A DNA stretch of 64,000 bases from Novosphingobium sp. 18050 (GCF_902706195.1 NZ_CACSJO010000004.1:186001-250000); one strand, 5' to 3'. Counted from the first letter of the stretch, positions 17,302-26,013 are shown. Program-made: numbers and translations. Notes: generated from the letters alone by a model not told the origin.

Positions 17302-18108
17302 CTATTCCGAAGTAAATTCCACCAAAGCGGCACGCAACCGTTCGCGCTTGGCGCCGTCGAGACCCAGCGCATCTTCCAGATAGGCGTTCACTGATCCGTG
17401 GCGCTCTTCAACTGCCGTCCAGGCGTTATCCAGATACTCCGCTTCAACGCCCATCAGCACACGCAGAACGTCTTCGTCGATCTGGCCGGTAATGGCGCGG
17501 ATGGTTTCCATGCCCGAGGCGATCCGCGCCTCCACATCCCCTGCTGTGTTGGTGAGCAGATAGTCCGCCATGATGTCGTCCCGGTGGACGCCAAGCCCTG
17601 CGTGAAGCATCGCGACTGCGATTCCGGTGCGATCCTTGCCCGCCATGCAATTGACGAGGCTCGGGCCGGGTCTCTCGGCCAGCCGGTCGAACCAGCTGCG
17701 GATCATCGCCTGAAGCTCGGGCCGGAAGCAGATCTTACCGTAGTTTCGCATCAGGCTTTCCCGCGTCCCGGCCGCCGTGCGCTGGCGCGTGGTCTGGGCC
17801 GCGGCGATGTGCGGCGCGTGCCGCAGCTCCGGGTCGCTTGAGAAAAACACCTTTGCAGCAAATACTTGCGGCCTGCGGCAAGGATGGGTGCCGCGTTCCT
17901 TCGAGGTTCTGAGGTCGAATACCGAGTCCAGTTCCACGGCCGCTATCCGCTCCAGATCGGCATCGGTAGCGCCATGGTGCTGACCCGAGCGCCATACCTG
18001 CCCACGCTTGATCCGCCCACCGCCGCCGACACCGTAGCCGCCCGCATCGCGGAAATTATGTACCCCCTCCAGGGCGATGACGCGCCCGCCGATGTCATTG
18101 CCGTCCAT
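17302..18108 (-). CDS. Tyrosine-protein phosphatase (Y_phosphatase3 family)
   Basis: A 268-residue protein. The N-terminal 'GVHNFRDAGGY' and the loop 'NCMAGKDRTG' identify the bacterial dual-specificity-like tyrosine phosphatase family. Cys154 and Arg160 form the C-X5-R loop. The residue before Cys is Asn153 where the family normally has His; that His lowers the Cys pKa, so activity may be altered. The product could act on phosphotyrosine or phosphoinositides. No tyrosine kinase is adjacent; the EPS kinase at 6121 is a distant candidate partner. It is transcribed divergently from the efflux genes across a 77-bp gap. Confidence 0.87.
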   Translation of the reverse strand: MDGNDIGGRVIALEGVHNFRDAGGYGVGGGGRIKRGQVWRSGQHHGATDADLERIAAVELDSVFDLRTSKERGTHPCRRPQVFAAKVFFSSDPELRHAPHIAAAQTTRQRTAAGTRESLMRNYGKICFRPELQAMIRSWFDRLAERPGPSLVNCMAGKDRTGIAVAMLHAGLGVHRDDIMADYLLTNTAGDVEARIASGMETIRAITGQIDEDVLRVLMGVEAEYLDNAWTAVEERHGSVNAYLEDALGLDGAKRERLRAALVEFTSE

Positions 18109-18185
18109 GCGCTATGCCGAGTCTCTCTATTGCCGATAGTAGCTATGCTTAGTATCTTCTCTGAAAGGGTCGGGACAGGGTTTTC

Positions 18186-19307
18186 ATGAACGCAGAGACG
18201 ACGATTGCTCCCAAAGACGGAGAAGGTGCCGAGCACGCGGGCGAGACCCTCACGGTGTCCGCTCCGCGCAAGCGAAGCCTGCGCACACCGCTGATGATCG
18301 TCGGCCCGGTGGTTGTGCTGGCCATCGCGGGCTGGTTCTACCTGAACGGCGGCCGCTACGAATCGACCGACAACGCCTCGCTCCAGACCGGAATGGTCGC
18401 GATCAGCCCCAGCATTGCCGGCACCGTCGTCTCCATCGAGGTTCGCGAAAACCAGCGGGTACGCAAGGGAGATGTGCTGTTCCGCATCAGGGGCAGCAGT
18501 TTCGAGGCCAACGTCGCTCAGGCCGAGGCCGAATTGGCCGATGCGCGCACGGATGTCGGCTCGCTGCGCGCAGACTACCGCGAGACACTGTCGCAGGTAA
18601 GCGCCGCCCGCGCCCGCTACGATTACGCAACCGGCGAAGCGGCTCGCCAGAAGTCACTCGTGGCAGAGGGCATTTCGTCCCGTGCGCAGTCCGATCAGGC
18701 CGCTACGGAGGCACGTACCGCAGGCGACGCCATTGCCGCTGCGCAGGCCAAGGCCGACAGCCTGCGCGCCAGCCTAGCCGGCACGGTGGACGGCGATGTC
18801 GATGCGCAGCCCAAGGTTCGCAAGGCGGCCTCCGAACTGGCGCAAGCCCGCATCGGCCTGTCCGACACCGTGGTGCGTGCGCCGCAGGACGGGGTCGTGA
18901 CCCGCGTGAATCAGTTGCAGGTCGGCAATTACGTAACCCCCGGCCGGCCGGTGTTCATGATGACCGGCCTGAAATTCTGGGTGCAGGCCAATTTCAAGGA
19001 AGACCAGCTACGCTACATGCGCGCCGGTCAGGCCGCGCGCATCTCCGTGGACGCCTTTCCCGACCACGACCTCAAGGGCCATGTCGACAGTTTCAGCCCC
19101 GGCACCGGGTCGAGCTTCTCGGTACTGCCGGCCGAGAATGCCACCGGCAATTGGGTGAAGGTGGTGCAGCGCGTGCCCGTGCAGGTCAGCATCGACGAAG
19201 TGCCGGCCGGCCTGCCGCTGAGCGCCGGCCTGAGCACCAATGTCGAAGTCGACACCGGCCACCAGCGCCACCTGTTCAGCGCGGACACGCAAAGCCCCGC
19301 GCGATGA
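18186..19307 (+). CDS. emrA: HlyD family membrane fusion protein (EmrA-like)
   Basis: A 373-residue periplasmic adaptor. It has a cytoplasmic N-terminus, a single membrane helix near residues 36-55 ('LMIVGPVVVLAIAGWFYLNG'), a biotinyl/lipoyl-like half ('ISPSIAGTVVSIEVRENQRV'), a coiled coil (about 105-210, with Ala/Glu/Arg heptads) and a C-terminal barrel ('VVRAPQDGVVTRVNQLQVGNY'). It bridges the inner-membrane MFS pump and the outer-membrane channel encoded next. Its stop overlaps the emrB-like start by ATGA. Confidence 0.93.
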   Translation: MNAETTIAPKDGEGAEHAGETLTVSAPRKRSLRTPLMIVGPVVVLAIAGWFYLNGGRYESTDNASLQTGMVAISPSIAGTVVSIEVRENQRVRKGDVLFRIRGSSFEANVAQAEAELADARTDVGSLRADYRETLSQVSAARARYDYATGEAARQKSLVAEGISSRAQSDQAATEARTAGDAIAAAQAKADSLRASLAGTVDGDVDAQPKVRKAASELAQARIGLSDTVVRAPQDGVVTRVNQLQVGNYVTPGRPVFMMTGLKFWVQANFKEDQLRYMRAGQAARISVDAFPDHDLKGHVDSFSPGTGSSFSVLPAENATGNWVKVVQRVPVQVSIDEVPAGLPLSAGLSTNVEVDTGHQRHLFSADTQSPAR

Positions 19308-20872
19308 GCGCCGCCCCAGCGGTGTCGCCTGCCACGGCCCCTGCCGCCGTCTACCCCAGTCGCGGGCGGCGGATGCTTATCACGATCCCCTCGATGATCG
19401 CATCAACCATGGTCGCGGTGGATATCACCATCGCCAATGTCGCCCTGCCTCACATGCAGTCGAGCCTGTCGGCCTCTCAGGAGCAGGTGCTGTGGGTGCT
19501 CACTTCGTACCTCGTAGCCGGAGCCATCGCCACGCCGCTCAGCGGCTGGCTGGCCGGGCGGCTGGGACGTAAGGCGGTCATGCTGTTCTCCGTCGCCGGG
19601 TTCACCATCGCTTCGGCTGGCTGCGGGCTGGCGACGGACCTGACGACGATCGTTATCGCCCGCTTCCTGCAAGGGGCCTGCGGGGCAGCGCTGGTGCCGC
19701 TCAGTCAGGCGATCCTGCTGGATATCAACCCGCCCGAGGAACACGCCAAGGCCATGGCGATCTTCGCGCTCGGCTCGATGGCGGGGCCCATCATCGGGCC
19801 TACGCTGGGCGGCTATCTCACCGATGCGCTGAGCTGGCGCTGGGTATTCTTCATCAATGTGCCGTTCGGGATAGTCTCGTTCATCGGCATGTCGCTGTTC
19901 CTGGTGCGCCGCCCCAACCGCGACCAGCCGCGCTTTGACATGTTCGGCTTCGTCACCGTCTCGGTCGCCCTGGCGGCGCTTCAGCTGATCCTCGACCGGG
20001 GGGAGCATCTCGACTGGTGGGATTCGGGCGAGATCCGCATCTATGGCGTGATCCTCATCATCGCCGGCTATCTTACCGTAGTGCACATGGCGACGGCCAA
20101 GAATACCTTCATCCGGCCGGAACTGTTCCGTGACCGCAACTTCGCGGTAGGCTCGATCTTCAGCATCATGATCGGCATCGTCGCATTTGCGACGATTCCC
20201 CTGCTGGTGGTGATGACCCAGTCGCTGCTGGGCTATTCGGCGCTGCATACCGGCTTCGTCGGCCTGCCCCGCGCGATCGGGATGCTGATCTCGATGCTGC
20301 TGGTTACACGCATCGTCGCTCTGGTCGACGTGCGGGCGGTGATCGTCTCCGGCCTTGCGATCATGGCCGCCAGCATGCTGATGTATTCACACATCGACCT
20401 CTACGTCGACGAGCGCGCGCTGCTGTTGATCGGCTTCATCCAGGGAATCGGCAGCGGTCTGATCTTCGTGCCTCTTTCGGTCGTGGTGTTCTCCACCCTC
20501 GCGCCGGGCCTGCGCAACGAGGGCGCGGCGATGTATGCGCTGACCCGCAACGTCGGCAATGCGATCGGCATCTCGCTGCTCAACGTGCAGTTCATCCGCG
20601 ACATCGCCGCATCACGCGCTACCCTCATTCAGGGGCTGCGACCGGACAATCCAGCGGTGATCTTCGCGCGGCCCGATCTCGATTTCGGGTCTGCAGGCGA
20701 CCTCGCCCGGCTGAACGGCGAGGTCGTGCGTCAGGCGACAATGGTCGGCAATGTCGCCAGTTATCACTTCGTCTTCATCGTGACCCTGCTGATGATCCCG
20801 CTGGTGCTGCTGCTGCGCGCCAACAAGAACCAAGGCAAGATTGATACCGCCACACTGGCGATTGGGGAATGA
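19304..20872 (+). CDS. emrB: DHA2-family MFS multidrug efflux permease (EmrB-like)
   Basis: A 522-residue, 14-helix transporter. Motif A-like 'GWLAGRLGRKAVML', 'SYLVAGAIATPLSG' and motif C 'GSMAGPIIGPTLGGYL' mark the DHA2 drug:H+ antiporter group. It exports hydrophobic compounds in exchange for protons with the EmrA-like adaptor and NodT-like channel. Start ATG 19304 overlaps the adaptor stop by ATGA; earlier in-frame starts lie inside emrA in another frame. The three genes form a complete tripartite pump operon. Confidence 0.94.
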   Translation: MSAAPAVSPATAPAAVYPSRGRRMLITIPSMIASTMVAVDITIANVALPHMQSSLSASQEQVLWVLTSYLVAGAIATPLSGWLAGRLGRKAVMLFSVAGFTIASAGCGLATDLTTIVIARFLQGACGAALVPLSQAILLDINPPEEHAKAMAIFALGSMAGPIIGPTLGGYLTDALSWRWVFFINVPFGIVSFIGMSLFLVRRPNRDQPRFDMFGFVTVSVALAALQLILDRGEHLDWWDSGEIRIYGVILIIAGYLTVVHMATAKNTFIRPELFRDRNFAVGSIFSIMIGIVAFATIPLLVVMTQSLLGYSALHTGFVGLPRAIGMLISMLLVTRIVALVDVRAVIVSGLAIMAASMLMYSHIDLYVDERALLLIGFIQGIGSGLIFVPLSVVVFSTLAPGLRNEGAAMYALTRNVGNAIGISLLNVQFIRDIAASRATLIQGLRPDNPAVIFARPDLDFGSAGDLARLNGEVVRQATMVGNVASYHFVFIVTLLMIPLVLLLRANKNQGKIDTATLAIGE

Positions 20873-20873
20873 C

Positions 20874-22352
20874 ATGAAGCGCCCTGCCTGTTTCCCGATC
20901 CTTTTCCCGCTGATGCTGCTGGCTGCCGGGTGCACCACCGTCGGGCCGGACTACAAGCCTCCCGAAGCCCCGCCCGAAAAGGCCAGCTACGGTGCCCCGG
21001 CCAGACCGGACGGCGTCACCATGGGACAGGGCCCCGAAGGCGCATGGTGGCAGGCCTTCGCCTCGCCCCGGCTGGACGCGCTGGTGGCGCGCGCCATGGC
21101 GGGCAATCACAGCCTCGCCGAAAGCCGGGCCACGCTCGAACGGGCGCGCGAACGCATCGCCGCAGTGGCGGGGCGGCAGTTGCCGCAAGCCGATGTCAAC
21201 GCCCGTGCAGAGTATCAGAAGGTCAACCTCGCCGCCTTCGGCCTGTCCGACAGCTTCGGCGGCGGCGACATCCCCAACCCCGAGTTCGACCTCTATACGC
21301 TGGGTGGCGGCATCTCCTACGACCTCGACCTGTTCGGCCGCAACCGCCGCTCGCTGGAACAGGCCGGCGCGCAGGCCCAGGCAGAGGCGCGCGCGGTGCA
21401 GGCGGCTCACCTCGTCGTCGCCGGGCGGGTGGTCGCGCAGGTCCTTGCCATCGCCGCGCTGAACGACACCCTCACAACCGAACGCGCCCTGCTGACAGAG
21501 GACGAACGTAACGTCTCGTTGACGGAATCCCGGCGCAAGGCCGGCGCGGGCACGCTGGTTGAAGTGCTCAGCGCGCAAGGCCAGCTCGCCGGAGACCGCG
21601 CCGATCTTCCCGCGCTGGAGCGGCAACTGGCGGAAGGCCGCGCCATGCTGGCAGTGCTGCTGGGCATTACTCCGGGCGAACTGGAGGAGACCGACTTCGG
21701 CCTCGACGAGTTCGTCCTTCCGCCCGGCGTGCCGGTCGCCCTGCCCTCGGCGCTGGTTCACAAACGGCCCGACATTCTCGAGGCCGAGGCCCGCCTGCAC
21801 GCGGCGGTCGCAGCGGTGGGCGTAGCGACGGCCGGGCTCTACCCCGACATCACCCTGGGCGCGAGCGTGACGCAGTCGACCTCTCAAGCAGATCGGATCA
21901 CCAGCAGCCGCTTCAACGCCTTCGACCTGTTTGCCGGGATATCGGCACCGATCTTCCACGGCGGCACCCTCAAGGCAGAAAAGCGCGGCGCCGAAGCTGA
22001 AGCGCGCGCGGCGGCTGCGCGATACCGGCAGGTGGTGACCGAAGCCTTCGGTCAGGTCTCCGGCCTCCTCTGGGCGCTTGGCAGCGATAGCCGGGAGATC
22101 GCCGTGAGGTACGATGCAGCGCAAGTCGCGGGCCGTTCTCTCCACCTGTCGCGGCGCAGTTTCGAAGTGGGCAACAGCGGTATCCTGACGGTGCTGGACG
22201 CCAGCCGCACTTACCAGCGCGCGCAGCTCACGCTGCTGGATGCGCGCATCCGGCAGTACCAGAACGTGGCGCGGCTTTACGTCGCTACAGCGGGCGGATG
22301 GGTGCCGGACATGGTCGAACCCCGAAGCCAGGACCTACCTGCCCTGCAGTGA
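20874..22352 (+). CDS. Outer-membrane efflux lipoprotein, NodT family
   Basis: A 492-residue RND-type outer-membrane factor. The signal sequence ends in the lipobox 'LAAGC' and is followed by 'TTVGPDYKPPE', the signature of NodT/OprM proteins. It has two OEP repeats rich in Ala, Glu and Arg helices and short barrel strands. It forms the trimeric outer-membrane exit duct for the EmrAB-like pump encoded immediately upstream; only 1 nt separates it from the emrB stop. Confidence 0.94.
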   Translation: MKRPACFPILFPLMLLAAGCTTVGPDYKPPEAPPEKASYGAPARPDGVTMGQGPEGAWWQAFASPRLDALVARAMAGNHSLAESRATLERARERIAAVAGRQLPQADVNARAEYQKVNLAAFGLSDSFGGGDIPNPEFDLYTLGGGISYDLDLFGRNRRSLEQAGAQAQAEARAVQAAHLVVAGRVVAQVLAIAALNDTLTTERALLTEDERNVSLTESRRKAGAGTLVEVLSAQGQLAGDRADLPALERQLAEGRAMLAVLLGITPGELEETDFGLDEFVLPPGVPVALPSALVHKRPDILEAEARLHAAVAAVGVATAGLYPDITLGASVTQSTSQADRITSSRFNAFDLFAGISAPIFHGGTLKAEKRGAEAEARAAAARYRQVVTEAFGQVSGLLWALGSDSREIAVRYDAAQVAGRSLHLSRRSFEVGNSGILTVLDASRTYQRAQLTLLDARIRQYQNVARLYVATAGGWVPDMVEPRSQDLPALQ

Positions 22353-22392
22353 CGAGAACAAGTTGGAGACGCTTCCAAAAAATCGCGGGCAT

Positions 22393-22417
22393 GAAAAAGG
22401 CGGCAAGAAAGCCGCCT
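22393..22417 (-). terminator. Rho-independent terminator on the minus strand
   Basis: On the minus strand a stem AGGCGGC/GCCGCCT (22398-22404 and 22411-22417, 6-nt loop) is followed by a T-run (22394-22398). It probably ends the transcript of the small membrane gene at 22518-22724. A second inverted repeat, TCACCAT/ATGGTGA, lies at 22433-22449. Confidence 0.75.
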
Positions 22418-22517
22418 CAGTTCAGGTCAACGTCACCATAAAATGGTGATCTAGCGCAGAAACGGATGGCAATTCGTGCCTGCCGTTCCCAAAACATCGG
22501 TTCGCAATACTGGCCGT

Positions 22518-22724
22518 TCAGGCCAGCAGGAAATAACCCAGTGCAGCCCAGCATCCCATGCAGAGCAGGATCGCGATGATCAGCCCGCGTCCGTCATGCT
22601 CTTCCTCGCTGCTGCCCATCCGCTGGGCGGCATAGACCATGCCGGCAGGAATTCGCGTCGAGAAGTTCCGGGTGCTATCCGAAAAGCGTTCGAAGCGGAT
22701 AATGTTTTCGTCTGCGACCTTCAT
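22518..22724 (-). CDS. Small membrane protein, unknown function
   Basis: A 68-residue reading frame starting at ATG 22724 with GAGGA at a 7-nt spacing. The N-terminal 50 residues are polar ('MKVADENIIRFERFSD'), followed by one C-terminal hydrophobic helix ('GLIIAILLCMGCWAALGYFLLA'). This predicts a tail-anchored inner-membrane protein. A terminator follows the gene on the same strand. I do not recognise the family. Support is the ribosome site, terminator and helix; no homology was checked. Confidence 0.5.
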   Translation of the reverse strand: MKVADENIIRFERFSDSTRNFSTRIPAGMVYAAQRMGSSEEEHDGRGLIIAILLCMGCWAALGYFLLA

Positions 22725-23266
22725 TACTCGATCCTCAATTGCCGAGACGGTTTCGAAAGCGCTTCTTCGCCATACCGTCCTGATCAATCCCACAGGCTGC
22801 ACCTATTGGCGTCAGATCCCAGCTCGTTTATTGCCTCGGGTATAACAAAATCTGGCGGATTATTCCAGAATATCCCGAATGGCTCACATGATTTTAATCT
22901 CCGGATAGAATGCGAAATCATAATCGATTTGATGGTAATTTTCTGTCTTTTGCGCGAAATTTTCGTTGGTTCCGTTATACGCCCATTTTGCACTGCAAAA
23001 CGATCTGTCGCGTTGGATTTGCTGAGCTTTGCAATCGTTGCCTATGGCTTCACTCCAAGTTCTGCCGCAGGGCAGCAGTAAACCCGCCGACAAGCGGTGC
23101 GCCGAAATCCAGCGCTCGCCCTGGCAGCTTTTCGGAGGGTGCAAGGGGGTAGAGCCAATGTGGTTGAAGTCGGCGGCGAAGTGATTCGCCGGGCCTCATC
23201 AAGTTGTCGTCGCTGGCGCCGCCGCCCACCCTTGCCGCCGGACCGGAGCCATTCTAGGCTCCGTCC
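22725..23266. other. 542-bp gap with an AT-rich core and no supported gene
   Basis: Between about 22780 and 23060 the base composition falls well below the flanks, with runs such as TTTTAATC and AATTTTCTG. I find no gene here: the open frames lack ribosome sites and have poor codon use. The 3' part (23244-23263) holds a perfect hairpin just before the modE-like gene. The core may be a degraded acquired segment or a regulatory region. Confidence 0.5.
23244..23263 (+). promoter_or_regulatory. Perfect hairpin in the leader of the modE-like gene
   Basis: CGGAGCC (23244-23250) pairs with GGCTCCG (23257-23263) across a 6-nt loop and ends 3 nt before the ATG at 23267. It could hamper ribosome access to the start, since no other clear ribosome site is seen. 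The function is inferred. Confidence 0.4.
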
Positions 23267-23647
23267 ATGACCACAGCGCCAGGCCTCAAGATCAAGATTC
23301 AGATCCATTGTGGCAATGAAATCGCCATGGGGCCGGGCAAGGCGGACCTGCTCGACTCGATCCGCGAACACGGTTCGATCTCGGCCGCCGCGCGGACCAT
23401 GGGTATGAGCTACCGCCGGGCGTGGCTGCTCGTCGATGTGATGAACCGCTGCTGGAACGCTCCGCTGGTGCGCACCGCTCCCGGCCGCTCGACCAGCAGC
23501 GGCGCGCGGCTGACCGAACTGGGCGATCAGGTGCTGGCCCATTACCGTGCCTTACAGGACGGCATCGCCGACGCATCGCGCGGGACGGGCTACGACGCCC
23601 TCGCCGGGCGCCTGCTGCCGGAGCCGCGCGCCAGCCAGAAGGATTGA
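23267..23647 (+). CDS. ModE-like winged-helix transcriptional regulator, short form
   Basis: A 126-residue LysR-type winged helix of the ModE N-terminal family ('MGPGKADLLDSIREHGSISA', 'ARTMGMSYRRAWLLVDVMN', 'GARLTELG'). The Escherichia coli ModE has two C-terminal molybdate-binding MOP domains; this protein ends after the DNA-binding domain, so it cannot sense molybdate as ModE does. It lies directly upstream of modABC in the same direction, and an inverted repeat at 23715-23733 precedes modA. It probably regulates the transporter, possibly with a separate sensor or with metal-independent repression. Confidence 0.85.
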   Translation: MTTAPGLKIKIQIHCGNEIAMGPGKADLLDSIREHGSISAAARTMGMSYRRAWLLVDVMNRCWNAPLVRTAPGRSTSSGARLTELGDQVLAHYRALQDGIADASRGTGYDALAGRLLPEPRASQKD

Positions 23648-23714
23648 CGGGGAGCACAGCCGTTTTGCCCTCCGCCCCGCGTTGCTCCATGCCTTGCAAA
23701 CCCGGGCACGCGAT

Positions 23715-23733
23715 ATACTGTCCGATACAGTAT
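23715..23733 (+). promoter_or_regulatory. Putative ModE-type operator before modA
   Basis: ATACTGT-N5-ACAGTAT inverted repeat ending 17 bases before the modA ATG. Its dyad and TA-rich arms resemble ModE boxes in general form, though not the exact Escherichia coli consensus. It is placed to control modABC, with the short ModE-like regulator encoded just upstream. Confidence 0.6.
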
Positions 23734-23750
23734 CCCTCGGAGACTTTCGA

Positions 23751-24533
23751 ATGCGCAAGTACCTCGCCCTTTTGCTGACGGCGTTTCTGGCGGCGCTCGC
23801 CTCGCTGCTGCCGGCGGCGACCATGGCCGCACCGCAAAAGCAGGCTCCTCTGGTACTTGCCGCTGCCAGTCTGCAGGAATCGATGAACGCCGCCGCCGAT
23901 GCCTGGAAGGCAAAGGGCCATCCGCGGCCGCGCATTTCCTTCGCCGGTTCCTCCGCCCTGGCGCGCCAGATCGCTTCGGGCGCGCCTGCGGACCTGTTCG
24001 TTTCGGCAGACGAACCCTGGATGGACGACGTCCAGTCCAAGGGGCTTCTGCGCAAGGGCACCCGCATTTCGTTCCTGCGCAATTCGCTGGTGCTGATCGC
24101 CCCGCGGACCAGCACGGTGCGCCTGCGCATTACTGCCAACATGCCGCTTTCCCGGACGTTGGGCACGGGGCGCCTTGCCATCGCCGACCCGGCCGGGGTG
24201 CCAGCGGGGGTCTATGCCAAACAGTCGCTCAGCAAACTAGGCGTGTGGAATTCGGTTCAGGGACAGCTTGCGCCGGGTGAGAGCGTCCGCGCCGCGCTGG
24301 CGCTGGTCAGCCGAGGGGCCGCGCCTCTGGGCGTGGTCTATGCCACCGATGCCCGCGCAGATCCGGGCGTGCGCGTCATCGGCGTGTTCCCCGAAAACAG
24401 CCACGACCCGATCAGCTACCCGGTCGCCGTCATCGCCTCTTCCCGCAACCCGGAGGCCGATGCGTTCCGCCGCTACCTGATCTCCGCCGAGGGCAAGGCG
24501 GTGTTCCGCCGCTTCGGGTTCGGGACGAAATAA
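23751..24533 (+). CDS. modA: Molybdate ABC transporter, periplasmic substrate-binding protein
   Basis: A 260-residue secreted binding protein. Signal peptide 'LALLLTAFLAALASLLPAATMA', then 'LVLAAASLQESMNAAADAW', 'FAGSSALARQIASGAPADLF' and 'SADEPWMDDVQSKG', the hallmark segments of ModA that bind molybdate or tungstate. 'GDPAHVPAG' of typical ModA appears as 'ADPAGVPAG'. The start ATG 23751 follows GGAG; upstream in-frame residues lack a signal. It is the first gene of modABC and is preceded by a probable ModE operator. Confidence 0.95.
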   Translation: MRKYLALLLTAFLAALASLLPAATMAAPQKQAPLVLAAASLQESMNAAADAWKAKGHPRPRISFAGSSALARQIASGAPADLFVSADEPWMDDVQSKGLLRKGTRISFLRNSLVLIAPRTSTVRLRITANMPLSRTLGTGRLAIADPAGVPAGVYAKQSLSKLGVWNSVQGQLAPGESVRAALALVSRGAAPLGVVYATDARADPGVRVIGVFPENSHDPISYPVAVIASSRNPEADAFRRYLISAEGKAVFRRFGFGTK

Positions 24534-24540
24534 GCCGCCC

Positions 24541-25257
24541 GTGAGTTGGTTTTCACAGAGTTGGCTTTCGCCGGCTGAATGGGAGGTTCTCATCCTCTCG
24601 CTCAAGGTCAGCGGTGTTGCCATCGTCGCGGCGCTGCCGGCGTCCTTTGCCATCGCCTGGATGCTGGCGCGCTGGCGTTTTCCGGGCAAGGTACTGGTCG
24701 ACGCGCTGGTCCATCTGCCGCTGGTGCTGCCGCCGGTCGTGACCGGGTGGCTGCTACTGATCGCCTTCAGCCCCAATACGCCGCTGGGCGGTTTTCTGGA
24801 GCGAACTTTCGGCCTCACCTTCCTGTTCCGCTGGACGGGCGCCGCGCTGGCAGCGGCCGTGATGGCCCTGCCGCTGATGGTGCGGGCAATCCGACTCTCG
24901 CTCGAAGCAGTCGACCAGCGGCTGGAAAGCGCCGCGCGCACTTTGGGCGCTGGGCCGTGGCGCACTTTCGCCACCGTGACGCTGCCGCTTTCCGCCAACG
25001 GCATCCTTGCCGCGCTGGTACTCGGCCTCGCCCGCTCCGTGGGAGAATTCGGCGCGACGATCACTTTCGCCTCCAACATTCCCGGCGAAACGCAGACCCT
25101 GCCGCTGGCCATCTACAGCGCCCTGCAGATGCCCGGCTCGGACATCCAGGTCGCCCGGCTGGCAGGGCTGTCCGTGCTGCTGTCGGTCGGCGCGCTGGTC
25201 TTGTCCGAGTGGCTGGCGCGGCGCAGCGGACAGGAAAAGGGCCGCCATGTCGTCTGA
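24541..25257 (+). CDS. modB: Molybdate ABC transporter permease
   Basis: A 238-residue integral membrane permease with about five to six helices and the ABC permease EAA loop ('ESAARTLGAGPWRTFATVTLPLS'). 'PLVLPPVVTGWLLL' is a conserved ModB segment. It starts with GTG 24541, 7 nt after the modA stop, and its end overlaps modC by 11 nt. It forms the channel for molybdate imported from ModA with ModC energising transport. Confidence 0.95.
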   Translation: MSWFSQSWLSPAEWEVLILSLKVSGVAIVAALPASFAIAWMLARWRFPGKVLVDALVHLPLVLPPVVTGWLLLIAFSPNTPLGGFLERTFGLTFLFRWTGAALAAAVMALPLMVRAIRLSLEAVDQRLESAARTLGAGPWRTFATVTLPLSANGILAALVLGLARSVGEFGATITFASNIPGETQTLPLAIYSALQMPGSDIQVARLAGLSVLLSVGALVLSEWLARRSGQEKGRHVV

Positions 25258-25891
25258 CGCCCCCGCCTTCGAAATTGCCGTAACCCTCAATCGTGGCAGG
25301 CTGAGGCTGACCTACGACTTCACCGCAGGCCCCGGCCTCACCGCACTGTTCGGTCCCTCCGGCGCGGGCAAGACCAGCCTGCTCGATGCCGTAGCCGGCC
25401 TTGCTCGCCCTGCCGAAGGGCGCATCGCCGTCTCCGGCAAGGTGCTCTACGACCGCACGGCACGCATCGACCTCAAGCCGGAGCGCCGGCGCTGCGGCTA
25501 CGTGTTCCAGGACCTGCGCCTGTTCCCCCACCGCACAGTGCGCGACAACTTGCGCTACGGCTGGAAGCTGGCGCAGGCGGAGCGGCGCTCGCTGGGCTGG
25601 GACCACACGCTCGACCTGCTGGGCATCGCCCCCTTGCTGGACCGGATGCCCGCAACGCTCTCTGGCGGAGAGGCGCAGCGCGTCGCCATTGGACGGGCGC
25701 TGCTATCCGGCCCGACATTCCTGCTGATGGACGAACCGCTCGCCTCGGTCGACGCCGCCCGGCGCGGCGAAATCCTCGGCCTGATAGAGCGTATCCGGAG
25801 CGAGTTGAAATTGCCGATACTCTACGTCAGCCACGACCGCGCCGAAGTCGAACGGCTGGCGGACCGCATCATCCCGATTCCAACGCCTTGA
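25247..25891 (+). CDS. modC: Molybdate ABC transporter ATP-binding protein, lacks C-terminal MOP domain
   Basis: A 214-residue ABC ATPase. Walker A 'GPSGAGKTS' (36-44), signature 'LSGGEAQRVAIGRAL', Walker B 'FLLMDEPLAS' and the switch His in 'YVSHDRAEV' are intact. Usual ModC proteins are about 350 residues with a C-terminal MOP/TOBE molybdate sensor; this one ends at the nucleotide-binding domain. Feedback inhibition by cytoplasmic molybdate, a role of that domain, is therefore probably missing. Start ATG 25247 is within the modB end. It completes modABC. Confidence 0.93.
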   Translation: MSSDAPAFEIAVTLNRGRLRLTYDFTAGPGLTALFGPSGAGKTSLLDAVAGLARPAEGRIAVSGKVLYDRTARIDLKPERRRCGYVFQDLRLFPHRTVRDNLRYGWKLAQAERRSLGWDHTLDLLGIAPLLDRMPATLSGGEAQRVAIGRALLSGPTFLLMDEPLASVDAARRGEILGLIERIRSELKLPILYVSHDRAEVERLADRIIPIPTP

Positions 25892-26013
25892 CCTGCACCC
25901 CGAACTGCGTGATTTTCGGGCATCGGAGAGGCTGGCGCATCTAACGGGACTTGTCAGTACACTTGCGCGCGCTTCACCGTTACGCACTTCGCGCGGGTTA
26001 CGGAGGGGATACG

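Noticed and set aside
22476..23081. 201-codon plus-strand frame across the small protein gene and AT-rich gap
   Set aside because: No ribosome site, unusual codon use and no motif; it overlaps a better supported minus-strand gene.
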